Positions 53,763 to 63,704 are shown, counted from the first letter of the stretch. The stretch: DNA of 64,000 nt from Lucinisca nassula (GCA_963580285.1 OY757026.1:85720651-85784650), one strand, 5' to 3'. Numbers and translations are program-made. The notes: a model not told the origin generated them from the sequence alone.

Positions 53763-53894
53763 TCAGTCTGCTACCAAGTAGACGTGAATCTATAAGCGTG
53801 TTTACACTAGTTTGCGACACGCCTCGGTTATGCACACCCCTTAATTTCGGCGGCGTTTATATTTTTGCACGTATGTAAATTTAACCTGTATGTA
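53763..53894. other. Short spacer
   Basis: No feature recognised. Confidence 0.4.
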
Positions 53895-54099
53895 CAGTAA
53901 AATTCCGCTATTAAGACCACCAAAAATTGAGACTAATTCTGCTTTAAAATTTTATTTATAAAGTTTCTGTTATTCTTTCTTTGTGTTTTCTGCATACAGT
54001 GTCCTCTGGTCAGAGACCCCCTTTGGGACTGTTCAAAAGTGGTCTTTAATACCACTTTTGAACAGTCTCAACGATGGTCTTAATATAGAAAGTTTACTG
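53895..54099. mobile_element. Tigger/pogo-type MITE, copy 2
   Basis: CAGTAAAATTCCGCTATTAA and ATATAGAAAGTTTACTG termini with flanking TA (53893-53894, 54100-54101). Same interior and hairpin as 37954-38152 (GGGACTGTTCAAAAGTGGTC / ACCACTTTTGAACAGTC). Confidence 0.87.
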
Positions 54100-54411
54100 T
54101 ATTTACATATGTGTGTATTCTGGTGCACGTGACACACAGGTATGCATGTTTAAATACGTTTAAATTCCACATGATTTGTGACACAATTATTGTCTAGCAT
54201 TATTGGGGACACTTCTCATTTTGGATCGATACTATCTGATGGCAATTATCACGAGGACTGACAATAAACACAGATGCGTGCTTTCAAGATCGAAAAGATA
54301 ATATCCACAGTACAAATTATTACTCTCAAAGAAACGTTAATTTTCATCAATATTTATACGAAACTGATAGTAGATTAATATTGATGAATCAGAAAAATCT
54401 ATTTCACAGTC
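54100..54411. other. No gene recognised
   Basis: AT-rich. Contains TTCATCAATATT and AATATTGATGAA (near 54334 and 54377), a small inverted repeat. Confidence 0.45.
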
Positions 54412-54694
54412 CATTACGAAAACACGCCTATACAAATACATTGCCACCTTTATCGCCGAAAAAATGAAAATTTTATGATGAAAAATTGTGATATTTTTCT
54501 TATTTCTGCCCAAAATATAGATTGTGGGCACTCGTTAGAACCGCCTCATCGAGGCGGTTCTAACGAGTTACCCGTGACAATCTATATTTTAGAGCAGAAA
54601 TAAGAAAAATAAGGTATACCCCCGGAAACCCCAGATTTTCTACATTAAAGAGGGGTCCAAGGGGGTAAAATTATATAGGCGTGTTTTCGTGATG
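54412..54694. mobile_element. Hairpin MITE, near-consensus copy
   Basis: 283 bp: CATTACGAAAACACGCCTAT at the left and ATAGGCGTGTTTTCGTGATG at the right. Core GCACTCGTTAGAACCGCCTC / GAGGCGGTTCTAACGAGTTA (54529-54572) within longer arms TTCTTATTTCTGCCCAAAAT and its complement. Secondary CCCC/GGGG pairing near 54620-54665. Abuts the next copy without spacer. Confidence 0.9.
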
Positions 54695-54970
54695 CATTAA
54701 GAAAACACCCCCATTCAAATATATTGAAATTTTACGACATAATTTGAAAGCTTTCAGATAAAAAAAATGATATTTGGTTTCATATGTTCATATTTCTGCC
54801 CAAAACAGAGATTGTGGAAACTCGTTACATCGAAGCGGTTCTAACGTGTACCATAATCTATATTTTAGAGAAGAAATGTGAAAAATATGGTTTACCCCCA
54901 GTAAACCCAAGTTTTACTATATACAAGTGGGGTACAAGGGGTCAGAAATATAATTATAGTTTACGTAATG
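54695..54970. mobile_element. Hairpin MITE, adjacent tandem copy
   Basis: Starts CATTAAGAAAACACCCCCAT directly after the previous copy. The core arms have lost part of GAACCGCCTC (CTCGTTACATCGAAGCGGTT). Ends TAGTTTACGTAATG. Both copies face the same way. Confidence 0.78.
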
Positions 54971-54997
54971 TTCATTGAATCTGCATGAGTAACGTCG

Positions 54998-55197
54998 TGA
55001 GAAAATCTTTTTTTTTTTTTTTTGGTCATTTGGCCATTTTATGGGAATGTAACTTTCCTCTTGGCTTTCCGCTATTGCTGTTTCACCAGGGTCTAGTTAT
55101 CTCATGTTTGTATTTCTTTCACTTTGGTGTCTCGGATGAGAGGTTTAGGTTATTTGTGTCGATTCCTGATCATTTCCTTCACTTCTATATTTTTGAT
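54998..55197 (+). mobile_element. PLE 3'-end fragment
   Basis: After a T-run: TTTATGGGAATGTAACTTTC, GGCTTTCCGCTATTGCTG, TGATCATTTCCTTCACTTC. 5'-truncated. Confidence 0.75.
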
Positions 55198-55240
55198 ATA
55201 CATTGTTTCACTTTCAAGAAATGGAAGGTGTGCAAGAAGA

Positions 55241-55387
55241 AGAATCCTATATGGGTGTGAGTGGTAGATAGAAAAATCCGTCCCTCGGGATCACTGTCCG
55301 GCATCACTCGGCAAGCCTCGTGATGCCGGACAGTGACCCTCGGGACGGATTTTTTTCCATCCACCCCTCACACCCATATTAGATTCT
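55241..55387. mobile_element. 147-bp foldback (long hairpin)
   Basis: Arms AGAATCCTATATGGGTGTGA and TCACACCCATATTAGATTCT at the ends. Inside them AAAAATCCGTCCCTCGGG pairs with CCCTCGGGACGGATTTTT-type sequence, and CACTGTCCGGCATCAC pairs with GTGATGCCGGACAGTG around loop TCGGCAAGCCTC. Almost the whole element is one stem. No coding capacity. Confidence 0.85.
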
Positions 55388-55429
55388 TATACTGTATAAA
55401 CTCTCCGGTAATATCGTGACTGGGCCAAT

Positions 55430-56025
55430 TCGGAAATAATTTATTATTATTTATTATTGACACCATTAAAACATGAATTTTGACCTGAATGTTAATACGG
55501 ATGACCACCGAACAATAGAGGATGTTATTAATTGACTATCCTGTATTAATCGGAGGTCATCCGTATTAACACCAGGTCAACCAATATTAACTGAGATCAA
55601 GTGGGGTAAAAAAATCAATAATCATGATTGTTTTAATTGGTTCAATTAATAAAATTGCCATTGATTAAGTAATTTCGCATTGACTCAGTTACAGGTCCTC
55701 TGTCAGTTGCATTAGCCCTCGGCCTTCGGCCTCTGGCCAATGCAGCAGACCTCGGACCCGTACCTCGGCCAATACGAAATTACTTGATTAATAACATCAT
55801 ATTATTTATCAAGTAGTTTCGTACTGGCCCAGATACAGGTTCGAGGTCTGCTGTATTGGCAGGAAGTCGAAGGCCGAGGCCAATATAGCTGACCGAGGAT
55901 CAATACGAAATTACTTGATTAATGACAATTTAATTAATTGACATAGTTAAAACCTGATTTATGTTTTTTCAACCTCCGGTTAATATTTGATGACTTGGAT
56001 AGTCAGCTAATAAATAATTATACAG
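55430..56025. repeat. ~600-bp imperfect inverted-repeat element
   Basis: AT-rich ends (TTATTATTTATTATTGACAC on the left, TAATTATTTATTAG-type on the right strand) enclose nested pairs. These are GTTAATACGGATGACC / GGTCATCCGTATTAAC (about 55490-55580) and repeated ATACGAAATTACTTGATTAA (55780 and 55905). Between them is GC-rich CCTCGGCCTTCGGCCTCTGG. A probable foldback/MITE. The end points are approximate. Confidence 0.6.
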
Positions 56026-56377
56026 CTTATTGCCCTTTATATTGTGAAATTTTCGGCATATGGTGAAGGATGCACGAGTGCGTCTCGGCCAATAGAACGA
56101 GTGCCGAATACTTCATCAGATGAAGTCAATAACCTTTTTGAAATTCTCAGGACGTGTCCTGTCTACTATAAATCTATTTTAAGTGGTTTGAAATGGGAAA
56201 AAAAGCTGGTCGTTAAATGTCTTCCTACACGTTAAAACTGCACCTTATTGCGCCAAAGTTAAGCTGACGTTAGTTAATATTTTGGATTTAACGTTATTAA
56301 AAACTTTGACGTTTCAAAAACACAGGACCCCTTTTTCGACCTGTCCGCTTTACTCCTGATTTCCTGAAAGGAATTAC
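56026..56377. other. No gene recognised
   Basis: A 63-codon plus frame (56044-56235) is unrecognised. Otherwise spacer up to the mariner terminus. Confidence 0.4.
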
Positions 56378-57550
56378 GAGGGCCATCCAATAAAAAGTGG
56401 GAGTTTTTGTAAAACTTTACAACAAAATATCTGTTTTTTATGAAACTGCGCACACACAACCGGCGCAGCCAATTAGGTTTACGACGGTGGCGTCAATGCG
56501 TGTATCATGCCGTCACTTTATATGACATCAAGATAAAGTGGCGTCACGTCCCGCAAGTCGTTCGAAGCGCCATGGCCAGCTTCAGCACCGGGGATCAACG
56601 AGCTTATATCAAAATTGAGTTTTATAAGGGTACCGTTGCCGTAGAAATTTTAAGAACGCTAGTATGCAGGGTACAGGCTTTATCACGTACAGTTTAAAGA
56701 TGGTGGAGACACTGGTGAAAGTAGGCACAGTTCTGGTCGACCAGTTGGAGCATCGGGCGAAGAAAATGTGAAAAATGTAAACAAATCATAGATACCGATA
56801 GACGTTTGACATGCGAAGATATAGCTCATGACTTGGAGTTAAGTCATGGTTCGGTTCATTCTATTATGAAAGAAAAGTTGAGCACTGTTTATCTGACGAC
56901 CAAAAACGAACTCGCACCTAAGAAGCACAGACATTATTAGAGCGGTTTCAGAATGGGGGTGACAACTTTCTTAATCGCATAGTAGCGATCGACGAAACCT
57001 GGATAAGAAGGTACGAGCCAGAATTAAAACAAGTCATCCGAGTGGCGCACACCCGCCTCGCCAAGACCAATTAAGTTAAGAAGACAACAGGGACATTAAT
57101 TTTGAAGAAGATGATGATGGTATTCGCATGCGATAACACGGAAATATGATATGCCCATCGCGTACGTACGTGCCAAACAGTTAACCAGGAGTATTATCGA
57201 ATGTTTCGGATGGATATACTATGGCAGGTGATCAGAAAGAAGCGTAAAACATTACTCAATGTGACGCCTCTCATACTTCATGACAACGCCACATGCCATA
57301 AATCACAGAGGGTGAATCACTGCTTGCGTCATATAAGTGGAACGTGTAATCACACCCAGCCTACTCACCGGATATGAGCCCCCAGACTTTGACCGTTTTC
57401 CCGAAGTTAAAAGAACCTCTTCGTGGTGTGAGTTACTATGACTTAGATGACCTTGGACTTGAAGTGGCCAGGCAAGCAAGGTAAACGCACGAACTCTGGT
57501 TGCCTAGCACCGGGCATTCGAGACCTGGCGGGCAGATGGGAATCCGGAAG
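56378..57550 (+). pseudogene. Mariner-like transposase, multiply broken
   Basis: The left end AGGGCCATCCAATAAAAAGT is a plausible terminal repeat. The ORF starts at 56572 (MASFSTGDQRAYIKIEFYKG, then VAVEILRTL) and is stopped at 56697. Later frames give RRLTCEDIAHDLELSHGSVH, IVAIDETWIRRYEPEL (with a stop/frameshift near DETW), PLILHDNATCHK, SPDMSP..TLTVFPKLKEPL, DLDDLGLEVARQ and GIRDLAGRWES. The first two catalytic Asp positions can be seen (IDETW, HDNATCH). The third falls in the damaged SPDMSP region. At least six disruptions. The 3' end is replaced at 57551 by a hairpin MITE. Confidence 0.85.
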
Positions 57551-57688
57551 ATTATGGGTACTCGTTAGAACCGCCTGTATATTTTATAGCAGATTAAGAA
57601 AACTAAGGTTTAACCCTGTAAACCCCAATTTTACTACATAAAGTGGGGTTCGAGGGGTTCAGAACTACATACGTGTGTTTTGGTGATG
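57551..57688. mobile_element. Hairpin MITE, right half, fused to mariner
   Basis: Starts inside the core (ATGGGTACTCGTTAGAACCG), lacks the returning arm, then AACCCTGTAAACCCCAATTT and right terminus ACGTGTGTTTTGGTGATG. The left terminus is absent, so this is a truncated copy rather than a clean insertion. Confidence 0.75.
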
Positions 57689-57800
57689 TATATTATTTTC
57701 TCCTTTTCGACAATAATATAGATTGTAGTTACTCATAAGAACGTCCTCAAAAAAAAAAGGTGTTCTTATGAGCACCATCAATTTTACCTGCTGTACCAGT
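57689..57800. mobile_element. Hairpin MITE remnant
   Basis: AATATAGATTGTAGTTACTC then ATAAGAACGTCCTC, an A-run, and GTGTTCTTATGAGCACCATC. Core arms still pair but have changed in sequence. Confidence 0.6.
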
Positions 57801-57814
57801 AAAAATTTCACAAA

Positions 57815-58054
57815 TGAGCCAACGCACGACAAAACCTACAATAAGACATGTGCGCTCAGCAAAGACTCAGATAAGACTGCGCATCCGCGCAGTCTGATCA
57901 GAGTCTTCGTTGTGCGCTCTAAGGATAGCTAAGGACCCATTACTCCTACATGCAGCAAGAGAAGTCTCTGGTTACACTAAATGGATGCACAGGCTGATCT
58001 GATTCTTCGCTGGACGCACATGTCTTATTGTAGGTTTTGTCATGCGCAGGCTCA
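57815..58054. mobile_element. TGAGCC-terminus MITE, copy 2
   Basis: Termini TGAGCCAACGCACGACAAAA and TTTTGTCATGCGCAGGCTCA. CCTACAATAAGACATGTGCG follows on each side. The interior has GACTGCGCATCCGCGCAGTC and ATGCAGCAAGAGAAGTCTCT. It is the reverse-oriented relative of 28313-28551. Confidence 0.85.
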
Positions 58055-58337
58055 AATTAAAGTTAAATTAAGTAAAATGAAGGAGTATAAAAATACTAAT
58101 TACGATGACACTTCCGTGTAACATACTGCATTCTAATGCACTTGCGTATGTAACGCGACGTCTGATTGGATAACGTCAAAAATTTGCGACAGTATATTCT
58201 GCGATATACTGTCGGAAACCCGACGTCATCGCGTAACGTCGCTTTTCATTGGCTGGCATTTGGTTTTACGCAGCTCACAACGCTAGCCGTTTTGTGAAAA
58301 ATAATACAGTTTTTAACAAAACAACCGTAGAAGTGCT
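58055..58337. other. Spacer with a 26-bp hairpin
   Basis: CGACAGTATATTCTGCGATATACTGTCG (split here: CGACAGTATAT, TCTGCG, ATATACTGTCG) near 58190-58217. No gene. Confidence 0.5.
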
Positions 58338-58519
58338 TTAGAATGGGGATAACTGTATTGCAAAATTGTGATTTGGGGAGGTAAATCGTCGGTTTTACGG
58401 TCGCAAATTACGTTTTACGGCTCCGCTCACGCGTCGCCGTAAAACGAAATTTCCGACCGTAAAACCTCCGATTTACCTCCCCAAATCACAATTTTGAAAA
58501 CAGTTATCCCCTAATTCTA
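58338..58519. mobile_element. 182-bp foldback (long hairpin)
   Basis: TAGAATGGGGATAACTGT, CAAAATTGTGATTTGGGGAG and GGTAAATCGTCGGTTTTACG on the left pair with CGTAAAACCTCCGATTTACC, CTCCCCAAATCACAATTTTG and ACAGTTATCCCC on the right. A CpG-rich tip CGGCTCCGCTCACGCGTCGC lies between CGTTTTACGG-type arms. No coding capacity. Confidence 0.82.
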
Positions 58520-58570
58520 TCAAATCTCCAAAATAGTCTATTTTCTGATGACATTACGATAACACACCCG

Positions 58571-58876
58571 GTGGCCCCCGCCCATAGGGGCTTGAAGAAA
58601 TATATGGGCTGCATAATGCTTCCACGCAGAGCTGATTCCGGCTCGCACACTAGTACTGGTAAACCGCTTAGAGGATCTAAGCCTGTCCAGGAACCGCGGT
58701 GCGAGGCGGACCGTCCATGCTAATAAACCCTATTGGTTTCATTGGGCGACGGGGCTTGAGATGTCATTTCATCTCAGTGTCGGGTAAAAGTCCAACAAAA
58801 TTGGAAGCAACCTCTCCAAAATGACCTTTACAGTGTTGACGGGGATGTTAAACCTCAAAGCAAGCAAACAAAATCT
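58571..58876 (+). mobile_element. SINE-like repeat (GGGGCTTGAAG family), full copy inserted in a MITE terminus
   Basis: GGCCCCCGCCCATAGGGGCT to a CAAGCAAACAAA tail. The 18-bp duplication TGACATTACGATAACACA at 58549-58566 and 58877-58894 is itself the terminal repeat of the hairpin MITE that follows, so the target was that MITE. Confidence 0.87.
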
Positions 58877-58879
58877 TGA

Positions 58880-59169
58880 CATTACGATAACACAACCGTG
58901 CGACATACGAGTGCATTTTTCAGATCTCCAAAATTGCAACATTTCTGATGAAAATCTGTGATATATTTCTTATCAATTCTCAAAACATAGGTTGTGGGTT
59001 CTCGTTAGAACAGCCTCATTGAGGCAGTTCTAACGAGTACCCACAACCCATGTCTTGGAGTAGAAATTAGAAAAATAATGTATACCCCCATAAACACCCA
59101 GTTTTCTCTATATGAAGTGGGGTTTAGGGGGGGGGGGGGTCTTCATTTAACGGAGTTGTTCACGTGATG
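58880..59169. mobile_element. Hairpin MITE, copy hosting the SINE insertion
   Basis: CATTACGATAACACAACCG on the left, core GGGTTCTCGTTAGAACAGCC / GGCAGTTCTAACGAGTACCC (58997-59041), secondary block with a G-run near 59127, right end CACGTGATG. Confidence 0.82.
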
Positions 59170-59179
59170 AAAAACCGTT

Positions 59180-59373
59180 AAGTTGTTCTTATTTATACTT
59201 AAACCTAGGTTGTAGGTGCTTGTTAGAACCGCCTCGATGAGGCCGTTCTAACGAGTACCCACAATCATGTCTTGGAGTAGAAATAAGAAAAATAATGCAT
59301 TCCCCCATAAACCCAGGTTTTCTCAATATAAAGTGGGGTTTACGGGGAGTTCGTTTCCCTGATTTGCTAACAT
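59180..59373. mobile_element. Hairpin MITE, partial copy
   Basis: Core GTGCTTGTTAGAACCGCCTC / GAGGCCGTTCTAACGAGTAC then CCCAGGTTTTCTCAATATAA / GGGGTTTACGGGG, ending ...CTAACATGAT. Left terminus lost. Confidence 0.75.
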
Positions 59374-59409
59374 GATATTTGCCAGAATTATCTACTATGG
59401 CCGGGTCCA

Positions 59410-59605
59410 ACACGATAACAAGTCGGTGTTATAAACCCCTGTAAACACCACTTAATATAAAGAAATGTATGATTTTCCTTATTCTTGTTCGAAATATAGA
59501 GTGTGCGGTCTCGTTAAAACCGTCTCAATGAGGCTTTTCTAACGAGCAGGAACAGTCTATTCTAAAAGCAGAAATAAGGAAAATTTCAGACATTTTCCTT
59601 GGTAA
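59410..59605. mobile_element. Hairpin MITE, reverse-oriented partial copy
   Basis: CACGATAACAAGTCGG, then CCCCTGTAAACACCACTTAA before the core GGTCTCGTTAAAACCGTCTC / GAGGCTTTTCTAACGAGCAG. Right terminus eroded. Confidence 0.7.
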
Positions 59606-59689
59606 ACTACTACTACTCTGGAGTTAACGCAATGCCTTGAGAACATAGGCTGTGCTTTATGGGATGCCGTTTTACTATTTAATACATTT

Positions 59690-59778
59690 TCGAAATATCT
59701 AATATTTTATTATAGATATCTATATTAAAATTATAGATATCTATAAATCAAATTATAGATATTTATAATTAACATTAT
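59690..59778. repeat. ATAGATATCTAT palindromes, left flank of array
   Basis: Three TATAGATATCTATA-type palindromes within 70 bp. The same words return at 62085-62310, on the other side of the 2.3-kb array. Confidence 0.75.
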
Positions 59779-62062
59779 TATAGTCCCGCCTTATAAAAGT
59801 GGGGGCTATATTGGATTTGGCTTGTCCGGAATTCCGTCTGTCTGTCTGTCTGTCTGTAATATTTGATAGTTGGTACCTTGTGACCGCAAATCCTCTTACA
59901 GTTCTAGGTCAATCCTTTTGAAACTTTACAGGTGTTTTCATATAGGTCTGAAGATGTGCATATTCTTTTTTCATTATCCTTAAATAATTTTTTTCACTTA
60001 TTTCACCTTTTTTAACTTTGACAATTTTTTAAGATCTACTAAGGTAAAAATGTATAGGGAGTGGCTACCTTGTGACCGCAACTCCTCTTACAGTTCTAAG
60101 TCAATCCTTTTGAAACTTTACAGGTGTTTTCATATAGATCTGAAGATGTGCATATTCTTTTTTCATTATCCTTAAATAATTTTTTTCACTTATTTCACCT
60201 TTTTTAACTTAGACAATTTTTGAGATCTACTAATGTTAAAATGAATAGGGAGTAGCTACCTTGTGACCGCAACTCCTCTTACAGTTCTAGGTCAAGCCTT
60301 TTGATACTTTACAGGTGTTTTCATATAGGTCTGAAGATGTGCATATTTATTTTTCAATATCCTTAAATATTTTTTTCACTTATTTCACCTTTTTAACTTA
60401 GACAATTTTTGAGATCTACAAATGTTAAAATGAATAGGGAGTAGCTACCTTGTGACCGCAACTCCTCTTACAGTTCTAAGTCAATCCTTTTGAAACTTTA
60501 CAGGTGTTTTCATATAGGTCTGAAGATATGCATGTGCTTTTTTCATTATCCTTAAATACTTTTTTTCACTTAAATCACCTTTTTTAACTTAGACAATTTT
60601 TGAGATCTACTAATGTTAAAATATATAGGGAGTAGCTACCTTGTGATCGCAACTCCTCTTACAGTTCAAGGTCAATCCTTTTGAAACTTTACAGGTGTCT
60701 ACATATAGGTCTGAAGATGTGCATGTGTTTTTTTTTTCATTATCCTTAAATAATATTTTTCACTTATTTCACCTTTTTTAACTTTGACAATTTTTTAAGA
60801 TATACTAAGGTAAAAATGTATAGGGAGTGGCTACCTTGTGATCGCAACTCCTCTTACAGGTCTAGGTCAATCCTTTTGAAACTTTACAGGTGTTTTCATA
60901 TAGGTCTGAAGATGTGCATGTGCTTTTTTCATTATCCTAAAATTATTTTTTTCCACTTATTTCACTTTTTCAACTAAGACAATTTTTGAGATCTTCTAAT
61001 GTTAAAATGTATAGGGAGTAGCTACCTTGTGAACGCAACTCCTCTTACAGTTCTAGGTCAATCCTTTTGAAACTTTACATGTGTTTTCATATGGGTCTGA
61101 AGATGTGCATGTGCTTTGTTCATTAGCCTTAAATAATTTTTATAGCCCCGCTTTGAAAAAGTGGGGGCTATATTAGATTTTGCTTGTCCGGAATTCCGTC
61201 TGTCTGTCTGTCTGTCTGTAATATTTGATAGTGGGTACCTTGTGATAGCAACTCCTCTAACAGTTCTAGGTCAATCCTTTTGAAACTTTACAGGTGTTTT
61301 TATGTAGGTCTGAAGATGTGCATGTGCTTTTTTCATTATCCTTAAATAATGTTTTCACTTATTTCACCTTTTTTAACTTAGACAATTTTTGAGATCTACT
61401 AATGTTAAAATGTATAGGGAGTAGCTACATTGTGATCGCAACTCCTCTTACAGTTCTAGGTCAATCCTTTTGAAAATTTACAGGTGTTTTTATATAGGTC
61501 AGAAGATGTGCATGTGCTTTTTTCATTATCCTTAAATAATTTTGTTCACTTATTTCACCTTTTTTAACTTAGACAATTTTTGAGATCTACTAATGTTAAA
61601 ATGTATAGGGAGTAGCTACCCTGTGATTGCAACTCCTCTTACAGTTCTAGGTCAATCCTTTTGAAACTTCACAGGTGTTTTCATATAGGTCTGAAGATAT
61701 GCATGTGCTTTTTTCATTATCCTTAAATACTTTTTTTCACTTAAATCACCTTTTTTAACTTAGACAATTTTTGAGATCTACTAATGTTAAAATATATAGG
61801 GAGTAGCTACCTTGTGATCGCAACTCCTCTTACAGTTCAAGGTCAATCCTTTGAAACTTTTCAGGTGTTTTCAAAGAGGTCTTAAGATGTGCATGTGGTT
61901 TTTTTCAAATTTACTTATTTTTTAACTTAGACTGTTTTTCAGATCTAATAACGCGAAAAGTTTATAAGGCGTAGGTACCTTGTTAGGGATTTAACCCTCT
62001 CACAAGTCATTACCTTTAGTTCATGAGTTTTTCTCCTCTGACAGGGCTATAGCGGGGCTATA
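59779..62062. repeat. ~190-bp tandem array with (TCTG)n starts (pearl/Helentron-like?)
   Basis: Starts TATAGTCCCGCC, AAAAGTGGGGGCTATA (a hairpin), TGTCCGGAATTCCG and (TCTG)n at 59827-59845. Seven units follow at about 190-bp spacing (TACCTTGTGACCGCAACTCC near 59874, 60067, 60258, 60447, 60637, 60832, 61022). At 61141-61215 the whole start (TATAGCCCCGC, GTGGGGGCTATA, (TCTG)n) repeats and five more units follow. Ends near CTATAGCGGGGCTATAG. A microsatellite followed by a minisatellite core is the layout of bivalve pearl/Helentron-like elements. The affiliation is inference. Confidence 0.88.
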
Positions 62063-62084
62063 GTCAGATCCTCTGACAGTTCTA

Positions 62085-62310
62085 GTTTATATCTATAATT
62101 ATCAGTATATTTAAATATAATAAAATGTAATCAATGATATGTAATATATATTTCTTGATATCTAAAAATTTCTTTTATGATATTAATTATTCCTTTGCAT
62201 ATATAGGTATCTAAAATCAAATTATAGATATCTATAATTATAATTAATGATATCTATATTTCAGTTTATAGATATATAAAATGTAAAGAATTATTGATAT
62301 CTAAAATAAA
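62085..62310. repeat. ATAGATATCTAT palindromes, right flank of array
   Basis: AATTATAGATATCTATAATT and several related AT-rich words. With 59690-59778 it brackets the array, suggesting that the array sits inside an older AT-rich palindromic repeat. Confidence 0.7.
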
Positions 62311-62392
62311 TTGTATGATTATATTGCTATCTCATATGCCACCCGATTTATGGATGCCAATAATTAGATTTAATTGTAAGAGCTGAGGCTTT

Positions 62393-62675
62393 ACACCCCC
62401 TCAACACTTTTTAGGTAATGTTTGAGACACTGCTTCCAATTTTATGGGACTTTTACTCGACATTGAGATGAAATGACTTCTCAAGCCCTGCATGCCAAAA
62501 CAAACCAAAAGGGTTTATATGCAGGGACGGTCCGACCGGCCCCACTTTGCCTCGGCAGGATTAATCCCTCTAATATTGTTTACCGGTACTCGTGTGCGCT
62601 CCGTTTCACCTCTGCGAGGAAACATGAGGTAGCCCAATCTATTTCCCCACGCCACATTTGGCGGGGGTCTCTAAA
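62393..62675 (-). mobile_element. SINE-like repeat (GGGGCTTGAAG family), old minus copy
   Basis: TTTTACTCGACATTGAGATG, AAATGACTTCTCAAGCCCTG, GGACGGTCCGACCGG and the reversed head AATCTATTTCCCCACGCC. Many substitutions, including one that turns the head's stem into ACATTTGGCGGGGG. Confidence 0.7.
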
Positions 62676-62700
62676 TAATTAGAACTAGGGTGTCTAAAAT

Positions 62701-63265
62701 TACGGAACCCGGGAAGGGACATGATTTTTTTTTATTTTATAAGTTGTGCGCACAAGATAATATCTTGTTGGGACAAGAAATTATCTTGTGCGGACAACAT
62801 ATTATCTTGTGCGGACAAGATATTATCTTGTGCGGACAAGATAATATCTTGTCCGCACAACATAATAACTTGTCCGCACAAGAAATTATCTTGTGCGGAC
62901 AAGATATTATCTTGTGCAGACAAGATATTATCTTGTCCGCACAAGATATTAAATTGTGCGAACAAGATATTATCTTGTCCGCACAAGGTAATATCTTGTC
63001 TGCACAACATAGATCTTGTGCGCACAAGATATTATCTTGTGCGCACAAGATAATATCTTGTCCGCACAACTTCCCAAGATCTATGTTGTGCAAACAAGAT
63101 AATATGTTGTGCGAACAAGATAATATCTTGTGTGCACAAGATAATATCTTGTCCACACAAGATAATATGTTGTCCGAACAAGATAATATCTTGTCCGCTC
63201 AAGATATTATCTTGTTCGCACAACATAATAAAAATAAAAAATCATGCCCCTTCCCGGGTTCCGTA
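62701..63265. mobile_element. Foldback element built of palindromic 21-bp units
   Basis: 565 bp with inverted termini TACGGAACCCGGGAAGGG, then (A/G)CATGATTTTTT, at both ends. Exact 6-bp duplications TAAAAT flank it (62695-62700, 63266-63271). The interior (about 62745-63235) is about 23 units of 21 bp, each a 17-bp palindrome ACAAGATAATATCTTGT plus a 4-base spacer whose orientation flips (GCGG, CCGC, GCGC). Near the middle, ACAACATAGATCTTG (63003) and CAAGATCTATGTTGT (63074) mirror each other. Because 21 is a multiple of 3, long frames (up to 192 codons, Cys-Gly-Gln-Asp-rich) are open on both strands. They are not genes. Confidence 0.9.
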
Positions 63266-63271
63266 TAAAAT

Positions 63272-63387
63272 AGACTGTGGTACATTTTTTGTAAATGATA
63301 GGCACTTTTGCTATATGATAGGGCTCTTGATGAGTTCTGCTGTTTGTTTCATTTGTCAGGTTGAAACCTGAAACATTCATATACTGC
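63272..63387. other. Short spacer
   Basis: No feature recognised. Confidence 0.4.
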
Positions 63388-63655
63388 CCTCGCCCATCGG
63401 GGCTTGAAGAAATAGATGGGCTGCATGATTTTTCAACGTAGAGCTAAATCCTACCAAACACGAGTACTAGTAAACCACTTAGAGGATCTAAGCCTGTTCA
63501 AGCAAAGCGGGTGAGTCGGACCGTCCATGCTTATAAATCCTATTAGTTTAATTGGGCGACAGGGCTTGAGATGTCATTTCATCTCAATGTCGGGTAAACA
63601 TCCCACAAAATTGGAAGCAACGTCTCCGAAATGTTGACGGGGACATTAAAAATCA
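63388..63655 (+). mobile_element. SINE-like repeat (GGGGCTTGAAG family)
   Basis: CCCTCGCCCATCGGGGCTTG, ACACGAGTACTAGTAAACCA, GGGCGACAGGGCTTGAGATG and a 3' end GACGGGGACATTAAAAATC. A stretch before GTTGACGG is deleted. It ends 50 bp left of the second ribozyme. Confidence 0.82.
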
Positions 63656-63704
63656 AAAAATGAGTTCCTTTAAGAGCAATGAAAACATTCAGAAGAAAGA
63701 AGAT

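Noticed and set aside
59779..62062. Centromeric satellite
   Set aside because: Only 12 units, with a transposon-like head repeated inside. Size and context fit a dispersed element better.
62701..63265. CRISPR-like array of regularly spaced repeats
   Set aside because: Unit and spacer are both repeated and palindromic, the spacer is 4 bases, and the DNA is animal-like with transposon termini.
62690..63268. Long open frames on both strands (up to 192 codons) rich in Cys-Gly-Gln-Asp
   Set aside because: They are read-through of a 21-bp palindromic repeat, open in several frames because 21 is divisible by three. No gene signals.
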